Below, one piece after another: positions 58,546 through 64,000 of a DNA stretch of 64,000 bases. Position 1 is the first letter of the stretch, and each line of letters opens with the position of its first letter. The translations under genes and the position numbers were made by a program. The DNA is from Pseudonocardia sp. C8 (GTDB lineage: Bacteria; Actinomycetota; Actinomycetes; Mycobacteriales; Pseudonocardiaceae): NCBI RefSeq assembly GCF_014267175.1, contig NZ_JACMTR010000002.1:1658501-1722500 (forward strand), given 5' to 3'. The notes beneath the pieces are model-generated. The model had not been told where the DNA came from, did no database searches, and saw nothing but the letters and a program-made list of their open reading frames with translations.

Positions 58546-59232
58546 TCAGTTCGGCTCGCCGTACGCGGCCGCGATCGCGTCCGAGTCCAGCCAGCGGCTG
58601 TAGGTCGGACCCTGGGGCCACCCCGCCGGCGAGTCCTGCCACACCTCCTGCCGCCCGTAGGGCAGGATGTCGATCAGCCCGAACAGGTAGCTGAGCTGCT
58701 CGGTGCCGCGGCCGTCGGTGTGCCAGGTCCGGTAGACGGTGTCGCCGTCGCGCAGGAACACGTTGACGGCGAACCCGCCGTCGCGCGGGGCACCGACGTC
58801 GCTGCCGAAGGAGCTGTTCGCCGTCGAGTACCAGGTCATCGTGTTCCCGACCTTGCGCTTGTACGCGAGCGCCTCGCCGATCGGGCCATGGGTGACGATC
58901 ACGAACCGGGCGTCGAAGGACGCCAGTCCCTCGAGCCGGGTGAACTGCGAGGTGAAGCCGGTGCAGCCGCCGCACTGCCACTCCGCGCCGTCGTTCCACA
59001 TGTGGTGGTAGACGATCAGCTGCGGGTGGTCACCGAAGATCTCGGCGAGCCGGACCGGGCCGTGCTCGCCTTCCAGGACGTAGTCGGGCATCTGCACCAT
59101 CGGCAGCCGGCGGCGCTGCGCGGCGATCGCGTCGAGCTCCCGGGTGGCGGCCTTCTCCCGGATCCGCAGCGCGGCCAGTTCCTTCTGCCAGGTGTCGGTG
59201 TCGACGACGGGCGGTAGGGCGTTGGTGGACAT
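58546..59232 (-). CDS. DUF899 (thioredoxin-like) family protein
   Basis: A 228-residue DUF899 protein with a thioredoxin-like fold; the CxxC-type motif is QCGGCTGF (about residue 88), preceded by the LIVYHHMWNDGAEWQ block. Long-range features are WYSTANSSFGSDVGAP and FLRDGDTVYRTWHTDGRG, typical of the family. Thiol-based redox or dehalogenation roles have been suggested. ATG at 59232 has CCGGAGG upstream and is preferred over the longer frame. Confidence 0.88.
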   Translation of the reverse strand: MSTNALPPVVDTDTWQKELAALRIREKAATRELDAIAAQRRRLPMVQMPDYVLEGEHGPVRLAEIFGDHPQLIVYHHMWNDGAEWQCGGCTGFTSQFTRLEGLASFDARFVIVTHGPIGEALAYKRKVGNTMTWYSTANSSFGSDVGAPRDGGFAVNVFLRDGDTVYRTWHTDGRGTEQLSYLFGLIDILPYGRQEVWQDSPAGWPQGPTYSRWLDSDAIAAAYGEPN

Positions 59233-59314
59233 GGTTCCTCCGGAGACGTCGGTGTCCCTTCCCACCGGGTGGACTCCGCCGCCGCGGGGAACTCATCGGA
59301 CTGCGGCGACGCGG

Positions 59315-59791
59315 TCAGGAACCGCCGCCCCACCGGGCCCGGACCAGCGCGAACACGTCCTGGCCGTGGGAGAACTCGACGACGTTCCCGTCCGGGTCGG
59401 TCAGCGCGCAGATGTAGCCCACGGGCTCCGGCATCTGCCGCGGCTCCCAGTGCAGGCAGCCCGCGGCACGGGCGCGGTCGGCGGCCGCGTCGACGTCCTC
59501 GCGGCGGGGGACCTCGATGCCGAGGTGCGCGAACGGCCGCAGCAGCCCCAGCTCACCGCCCCTGTCCCGGTCGAAGGCCACGAGGACGAGCACCATCGGC
59601 GTCTCGACCTGCTTCTCGTTCGAGAGCCACACGCTCTCCCCGGCGTCGTCGGAGAACCGCTCGACGACGGTCAGCGGGGTCATGGTGGTGTAGAAGTCGA
59701 TCGCGGCGTCGAGGTTCCCGGTGGGCAGGGCGACGTGCGTCCACCGCGCCTCGGTCAGCTGCTGCCGGTCGTGCGGGGCGGCCTCGGTCAT
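59315..59791 (-). CDS. VOC family protein (glyoxalase-like)
   Basis: A 158-residue vicinal-oxygen-chelate fold protein. Paired beta-alpha-beta-beta-beta modules begin with RWTHVALPTGNLDAAIDFYTTMTPL and end with ICALTDPDGNVVEFSHGQ. Metal-site residues His (THVAL), Glu (VEFSH) and a second His (HLGIEV) are present. It may act on a methylglyoxal-like or small aromatic substrate. ATG at 59791 has GAGAGGAG upstream. Just downstream on the same strand follows nothing within 60 bases; the gene stands alone. Confidence 0.85.
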   Translation of the reverse strand: MTEAAPHDRQQLTEARWTHVALPTGNLDAAIDFYTTMTPLTVVERFSDDAGESVWLSNEKQVETPMVLVLVAFDRDRGGELGLLRPFAHLGIEVPRREDVDAAADRARAAGCLHWEPRQMPEPVGYICALTDPDGNVVEFSHGQDVFALVRARWGGGS

Positions 59792-59878
59792 TCGCGGCTC
59801 CTCTCCGGTCTCGGACGGGGCCTCCAGCATGACGGCCCACCGGTGGCCGCGGGAACTGGTACCGGGCGGCGGGGCGGG

Positions 59879-60109
59879 TCAGCCGCGCGCGGCGGTGCCG
59901 TCGAGGAGGCGCTGCCGCGCGAGCCGCTCGACGAGCTCGGGGAGGGCGGCGGCCGGAGCGGTGTCGAGGTCCCGGCGCGAGCTGCGGACGACCCGGTCGA
60001 TGACGACGGCGGGCGCGCGGCCGGCGAACTCGGCGGACAGCCGGTCGATGGCGCCTCGGACGCTGGGGTCGGAAGGCACGGAGACGGAGGGGTGCACGGT
60101 CGGGATCAA
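59879..60109 (-). CDS. Three-helix-bundle dimerisation domain-like small protein
   Basis: A 76-residue protein resembling the small actinobacterial three-helix bundle dimerisation family: RGAIDRLSAEFAGRAPAVVIDRVVRSS and a final helix ELVERLARQRLL. Function unknown; such proteins are common, short and single. TTG at 60109 (no strong ribosome site) or GTG two or more codons inside could be the start. A stop lies just above, so no longer form exists. Confidence 0.55.
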   Translation of the reverse strand: MIPTVHPSVSVPSDPSVRGAIDRLSAEFAGRAPAVVIDRVVRSSRRDLDTAPAAALPELVERLARQRLLDGTAARG

Positions 60110-60315
60110 TTCGTCGTTTCGTCAGAGGGATGCGTGCGGTCGTCGCGACGGCACGCTGCGGACGCCCTGGGGGACACGGCCGGTCGTCCTCGGCGGGACG
60201 CCGTGACCGGTCCGGGCGGTTCACCGTCCACGATAGCGGGAGCGGGACCGCGCGGCGAGCGAATTGTCGGTGTCGAGGCAACGGAGCGCCGGTGGCGGGT
60301 GCGGAACCGGACGGT

Positions 60316-60549
60316 TCACTGGACGTCCGAGTCGGGCGGCGCGAGACGGATCTCGCGGTCCGGTTCCACCGCGCCGACGCCGGCCACCCCGGCCAGTGCC
60401 GAGCGCCGGTCCTCGTCGCACGTCCCGACGACGACGCCGACCCCGCGCAGCACCTTCTCCACCTGCAGGCCGGCGCCCTCCAGCCCGGCGACGACGTCGT
60501 CGATGCCGTGTCCCTCGGCGACGGACACCAGCCAGCGCTGCGCGGACAC
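60316..60549 (-). CDS. Separate I9-like propeptide/inhibitor protein
   Basis: A 77-residue protein with the pattern of a subtilisin propeptide (Inhibitor_I9): RWLVSVAEGHGIDDVVAGLEG, a central LQVEKVLRGVGVVVGTCD and the end ALAGVAGVGAVEPDREIRL, whose V-x-x-VEPD is like the I9 C-terminal strand. GTG at 60549 lies just after the subtilase stop at 60552, an unusually tight arrangement. It could be a trans-acting propeptide, chaperone or inhibitor of the subtilase. No signal peptide. This call rests on pattern, not on database search. Confidence 0.6.
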   Translation of the reverse strand: MSAQRWLVSVAEGHGIDDVVAGLEGAGLQVEKVLRGVGVVVGTCDEDRRSALAGVAGVGAVEPDREIRLAPPDSDVQ

Positions 60550-60551
60550 GA

Positions 60552-61808
60552 TCAGCTCCCCGGGGCCCGCACGAGGCCGGCCCCGACGTCCCCGGAGGGC
60601 AGCGGCAACCGCTGGGCGGCCTGGGTGAGCCGGGTCCAGAGGTCCCGCCCGCGGGCGCCCGTGTGCTGCGACCACAACGCGGCGATCCCGGCGACGTGCG
60701 GGGTGGCCATCGACGTCCCGGAGATCGTGCGGGTGCGCTGGGGCATCGGCCAGGAGGAGTAGACGTCGACGCCGGGTCCCGCGATGTCGACCTGACCGCC
60801 CTCCACCGCGGAGCTGGCCGCCGAGAAGTCGGCGATCGCGAGTGCGGGGTCCACCGCGGCCACGGCCATGATCGACGGGCTGTTCGCCGGTACGCCGACG
60901 AACCCGACGTCGCCGCGGGACCGCTCGGCGTTGTTCCCCGCCGCGGCGACGACCAGGGTGCCGACGTCGAGGGCGCGCCGGCCCGCGTTCTCGTAGGCCG
61001 CCGAGACGTCGTTCAGGTCGGCGCCGAGCGACATCGACACGACCTGGGCGCCGCCGGCGATCGCCCACTCGATGCCCTCGAGGATGTCGGCGTCGGTGCC
61101 GGAGCCGTCGTCGCCCAGGACCTTCCCGACCAGGATGCGCGCCTCGTGCGCGATCCCGTACCGGCGGCCCGGGTCCGGTGCGAGCGGGCCGCAGGCGGTA
61201 CCGATGCAGTGCGTGCCGTGCCCCTGGACGTCCTGCACCTGCTGGCCGTCGACGAACGAGCGCGACTCGATCTGCCGGCCCGCGAGGTCCGGGTGCCCGA
61301 GGTCGAGCCCGGTGTCGAGCACCGCGACGGCGACGCCGGCGCCGGTCGCGGGGGAGGCGTCGACCCCGGTGGCCTGCAGCCCCCACGTCAGCCGGTCGGT
61401 GTCACCGAAGCGGGTCGCGACCGCGGCGGTGGCCGCGGCCTTGCCGGCGAGGGCGGTCGCGGCGTCCGCGAACCCCTTCAGGTAGTCCGCCGACAGGCCC
61501 GGGCCGGTGAGGGCGCGCTGCACACGTTCCGGCTCGACGCTCAGGACCCGCCGGTCGGCCCGGGCGGACCGCACCTGCTCCGGGTCGAGATCGGCGACCG
61601 CGACACCGAGCCGGGAGAACAGGGTCGGGCGGGCGCCGGACGGTCGGCCCAGGCTGCTCACCACCTCGGACTGCCCGGTCAGGTCCTGCACCGCGGTCCG
61701 GGCCGGCGCGTCGTCGTCGCCGAGCACGTCGTCGCTGAGCACCAGCAGGTACCGCCCGGTGTGCGCGCCGCCGGCCCGCCGCGTCCCGACCGTGCGCGGG
61801 TCCGTCAT
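60552..61808 (-). CDS. S8 family serine peptidase (subtilase), no signal peptide
   Basis: A 418-residue subtilase with the full triad: Asp165 in VLDTGLD, His197 in GHGTH and Ser366 in SGTSMATPH, plus oxyanion Asn292 in AAAGNN. An I9-like propeptide region lies at residues 19-100 (GRYLLVLSDD, then RRVLSVEPERVQRAL). ATG at 61808 has TCGGAGG upstream; the longer frame has no signal peptide, nor does this one, so the enzyme looks cytoplasmic, unlike most actinobacterial subtilases. A second I9-like protein is encoded immediately downstream (60316). Confidence 0.93.
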   Translation of the reverse strand: MTDPRTVGTRRAGGAHTGRYLLVLSDDVLGDDDAPARTAVQDLTGQSEVVSSLGRPSGARPTLFSRLGVAVADLDPEQVRSARADRRVLSVEPERVQRALTGPGLSADYLKGFADAATALAGKAAATAAVATRFGDTDRLTWGLQATGVDASPATGAGVAVAVLDTGLDLGHPDLAGRQIESRSFVDGQQVQDVQGHGTHCIGTACGPLAPDPGRRYGIAHEARILVGKVLGDDGSGTDADILEGIEWAIAGGAQVVSMSLGADLNDVSAAYENAGRRALDVGTLVVAAAGNNAERSRGDVGFVGVPANSPSIMAVAAVDPALAIADFSAASSAVEGGQVDIAGPGVDVYSSWPMPQRTRTISGTSMATPHVAGIAALWSQHTGARGRDLWTRLTQAAQRLPLPSGDVGAGLVRAPGS

Positions 61809-61999
61809 GTCGCCTCCGATGATCGACGTCGGTACGTCACATGGTGCCCCAGCAGGGGGTTCGTGGCGGGTCGGCGACACGCCCGCTCGGGGCCGGCGGT
61901 CCTGCGATCCCGGGCCGTGTTCCCGTGTTCCCTGCGGGTACGGGGAGTGCATCGTGGTACCGAGGTCCGGCGACGAGCGCCGGGGGACGGGGGCACGAG

Positions 62000-62872
62000 A
62001 TGTCGGAGCAGCGCCGTGGTCCGGTCGTGGTCGGTGTCGACGGGTCGGCGTCCGCGCTCGACGCGGTCCGGTGGGCGGCGGGCGAGGCGGCCGCCCGACG
62101 TGTGGGCCTGCGTCTGGTCGCGGTGTTCACCCCGCTGCCGAGGAGCCCTCGGCACGATCTCGGGCTGGCGGCCCGCTACCGGGAACACGCGGTGGAGGAG
62201 CTGCGCGGACAGCTCACCTCCGCGGCCGGGGTCGTGACCGCCGCCGCACCGGAGGTCACGGTCGAGACGGACCTGCGGACCGGTTACCCGGCACCGGTGC
62301 TGGTCGAGGAGTCGCACGGTGCGTCGCTCACGGTGGTCGGCAGCCGCGGCCTGGGTGGGTTCAGCGGCCTGCTCGTCGGGTCGGTGGCCGTGGCGATCGC
62401 CGCGCACGGCGGGTCACCCGTGCTCGTCGTGCGCGGGGACCGGGGCCCGGACGCCGCCCTGCCGGTGGTCCTCGGCGTCGACGGGTCACCCGCCGGGGAG
62501 AGCGCGGTCGGGATCGCGTTCGAGCTGGCGGCCCGGCGGTCGGTGCCGCTCCGGGCGGTGCACGCCTGGTCGGACACCGCCGTCGGCCAGGACGGCGCCG
62601 TGCTGATCGACCGGCAGACGCTGGAGACCGAGGAACGGGAGGTGCTCGCCGAGCGCCTGGCCGGCTGGGCCCAGAAGTTCCCCGACGTCGACGTCCAGCG
62701 GGTCGTCGTCCGCGACCGGCCTGCGCACGCGCTCGTCGAGGAGGCCGCCGGCGCCGCGGTGGTCGTCGTCGGGTCCCGGGGACGCGGCGGCCTGACCGGG
62801 CTCCTGCTGGGCTCGGTCGGTCAGGCCCTCCTGCACCACGCGGACAGCCCGGTGCTCATCGCCCGCCCCTGA
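62000..62872 (+). CDS. Universal stress protein, two UspA domains
   Basis: A 290-residue tandem UspA protein. Each half carries the ATP-binding G-x-x-G-x9-G-S pattern: VVGSRGLGGFSGLLVGS in the first and VVGSRGRGGLTGLLLGS in the second; each starts with a Val-Gly-Val-Asp-Gly-Ser. Tandem Usp proteins of this type are linked to hypoxia and stationary phase in actinobacteria. ATG at 62000 is set by the family N-terminus; the longer frame is unlike protein. It overlaps the convergent PAS-ANTAR gene by 17 bases. Confidence 0.92.
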   Translation: MSEQRRGPVVVGVDGSASALDAVRWAAGEAAARRVGLRLVAVFTPLPRSPRHDLGLAARYREHAVEELRGQLTSAAGVVTAAAPEVTVETDLRTGYPAPVLVEESHGASLTVVGSRGLGGFSGLLVGSVAVAIAAHGGSPVLVVRGDRGPDAALPVVLGVDGSPAGESAVGIAFELAARRSVPLRAVHAWSDTAVGQDGAVLIDRQTLETEEREVLAERLAGWAQKFPDVDVQRVVVRDRPAHALVEEAAGAAVVVVGSRGRGGLTGLLLGSVGQALLHHADSPVLIARP

Positions 62873-63563
62873 CCGGTGGTCCGTCCGGGCGGCCGGTGGC
62901 GTCGCGCAGCACGGCGTCCGCGATCGCGTGCAGCGTGGTGCTCGTGTCGTGCGAGTGGCGGCGGAGCAGCGCGAACGCCTCCTCCGCCGTGCAGCCGCGG
63001 CCGGCCATGAGCGCGCCCTTGGCCTGCTCGATGCTCGTGTGCCGGGCGAAACGCCTGCGCAGCTGCGCGTTCTCGGCGTCGAGCGCGCGGGCGAGCGCCG
63101 CCGCGGCCGGGCCCGGCCCGTCGGACCCCGGGTCGAGCAGGCCGGTCACGTCCTCGGCGTGGTGCAGGACACCGATCACCCGGCCGTCCCGGTCGCGCAG
63201 CGGCGAGTTGACGGTGACCCACACCCGCTCGACGAACCCCGGTCGCCCGGCCGGCGCCGGCACGTCGTACCGCAGGACGGGCAGGTGGTCCCGGACCCCC
63301 GACCGCAGCACCCGCTCCAGGGACGCCGCGGCGGCCGCGGCGGCCCCCGCCCCCACGAGCTCCGGGTTCTCCGGGAACACCTCGAACACCGGCCGGCCGG
63401 CGAGCTCGTCGGGCGTGCGCAGCGTGGCCTCGCAGTAGGCGGGGTTCGCACCGACGATGCGCAGCTCACGGTCCAGGACCAGGTACGGCGAACGCGTGGC
63501 GCGGAACGCGGGATCGGCACGGCAGGCGTGCAGGATCTGCGTGTCCGAGGACCCGGAAAGCAT
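62856..63563 (-). CDS. PAS-ANTAR signalling protein
   Basis: A 235-residue protein. A PAS-like fold at about residues 15-145 (LVLDRELRIVGANPAYCE, then RDGRVIGVLHHAEDVT) is followed by a C-terminal ANTAR RNA-binding domain (about 170-228; SIEQAKGALMAGRGCTAEEAFALLRRHSHD). ANTAR proteins act as antiterminators by binding paired hairpins in mRNA leaders when the sensor is triggered. ATG at 63563 with GGAGGTCGAG ahead is preferred over a longer start. Its end overlaps the Usp gene. Confidence 0.9.
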   Translation of the reverse strand: MLSGSSDTQILHACRADPAFRATRSPYLVLDRELRIVGANPAYCEATLRTPDELAGRPVFEVFPENPELVGAGAAAAAAASLERVLRSGVRDHLPVLRYDVPAPAGRPGFVERVWVTVNSPLRDRDGRVIGVLHHAEDVTGLLDPGSDGPGPAAAALARALDAENAQLRRRFARHTSIEQAKGALMAGRGCTAEEAFALLRRHSHDTSTTLHAIADAVLRDATGRPDGPPVRGGR

Positions 63564-64000
63564 CTCGACCTCCGCCGCCCCGGACGGCGACGGGTCGTCG
63601 GCGCCGCTCCACGCGGTGCCGGAGGCCGAGCCCGGCGCGGTCCGGCAGCGCTGACGTGCGTGTGCGGACACGGTCCCCGGCGAGAACGCGGGGACGCCGG
63701 GCCGGTTGTTCGACCCCTGGGATGTGCCCGCGGCCGGCTCGACCGGGGCATCGCCGAAAACCGTAGGACAGGTGATCGCGGACGCCGACGGTGGGTGCCA
63801 CCCCCGGCGCCGAGGCGACGGCGGTGGTGCCGTGGCGCCGGGAGAGACGTGGCCGCGCCGCGCGACCCTCGCGGGCCCGGGTGACCGCCTGGCGGTGATC
63901 GGCGGCCGTGGCCGGGCGGGGGACCGGCACGCCCCTGCGTGGCGCCGGACCGCGCGGGTCCGGCGCGCGAAGGGGGACTGACCTGCGACGACGGCGATGA
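63564..64000. other. No gene seen, 437 bp to the window edge
   Basis: The frames that cross this region (both strands) are short of ribosome sites and have arginine/proline/glycine-rich shadow-like translations; none matches a family. The left part must contain the promoter of the PAS-ANTAR gene. A gene start may lie just beyond the edge. Confidence 0.5.

Noticed and set aside
63466..63930. Leftward 154-residue frame overlapping the PAS-ANTAR start
   Set aside because: Arginine-rich shadow of the real gene in another frame.
63706..63981. Short rightward frame near the window end
   Set aside because: TTG start, no ribosome site, arginine/glycine-rich translation, no family.
1..64000. Integrative element or prophage carrying the catabolic clusters
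   Set aside because: No integrase, tRNA gene, attachment repeats or phage genes were seen; only one IS element is evident.

Overview
The window is very GC-rich, with strong G/C preference at third codon positions, many GTG starts and many 4-base ATGA/GTGA gene overlaps. Together with a SARP/AfsR-type regulator, a DUF222/HNH (13E12-like) protein, DUF3040, an ANTAR protein and a mycobacterial-type LexA box, this points to a mycolate-related or Pseudonocardia-like actinobacterium. That placement is inference from gene content; no rRNA or marker gene is present. No tRNA, rRNA or CRISPR array was seen.

1-15.8 kb: a nitrogen/carboxylate catabolic island. A rightward set encodes a ThDP-dependent carboligase/decarboxylase (cut by the window edge), an MHS-type transporter and a Glu/Leu/Phe/Val dehydrogenase. 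A leftward pair encodes a C-N hydrolase and an imidazolonepropionase-like amidohydrolase. A rightward operon encodes PxpB, PxpC and an RpiR regulator. A leftward seven-gene operon encodes a GntR/FCD regulator, aminotransferase, PxpA, a second MHS transporter, an Asp/Glu-racemase-like protein, a RidA protein and an SDR. The likely logic is uptake, hydrolytic opening of a lactam, cyclic imide or amide, racemisation or transamination, and entry into central metabolism. The divergent region at 6.33-6.79 kb carries two copies of the same 26-bp dyad.

15.8-23.3 kb: an oxygenase module. A TetR gene and an FAD/Rieske oxidoreductase lie divergent to a co-oriented cytochrome P450, [3Fe-4S]-type ferredoxin, GMC oxidoreductase (ChoD-like), ferredoxin reductase and second TetR gene. 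A perfect dyad sits in the divergent promoter.

23.4-47.5 kb: a large acid/lactone catabolic region. A leftward five-gene operon (MHS transporter, MBL hydrolase, phosphotriesterase-family hydrolase, SnoaL-like protein, second MHS transporter) faces a rightward operon (LLM flavin monooxygenase, TetR, acyl-CoA dehydrogenase, cyclase-family hydrolase, two enoyl-CoA hydratases, acyl-CoA synthetase, SDR, flavin reductase). Next come an AsnC-like regulator with a GAF-like C-terminus and a divergent operon with a complete Dpp/Opp-type ABC importer, an MBL hydrolase, an FAH-family enzyme and another acyl-CoA synthetase. The gene set fits oxidation of a cyclic compound, lactone or ring hydrolysis, CoA activation and beta-oxidation. 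The substrate cannot be read from sequence.

47.6-50.4 kb: a complete IS481-family element with a 15-bp target duplication. It is inserted just inside the start of a DUF222/HNH gene and separates the intact reading frame from its LexA-box promoter.

50.4-64 kb: ordinary chromosome. It holds a secreted or anchored SNase/excalibur nuclease, a 1049-residue SARP-NB-ARC-TPR regulator, MarR, DUF3040, a slipin, two cold-shock-fold proteins (one divergent), DUF899, a VOC protein, a three-helix-bundle protein, an intracellular-looking subtilase followed at once by a separate I9-like propeptide gene, a universal stress protein and a PAS-ANTAR protein.
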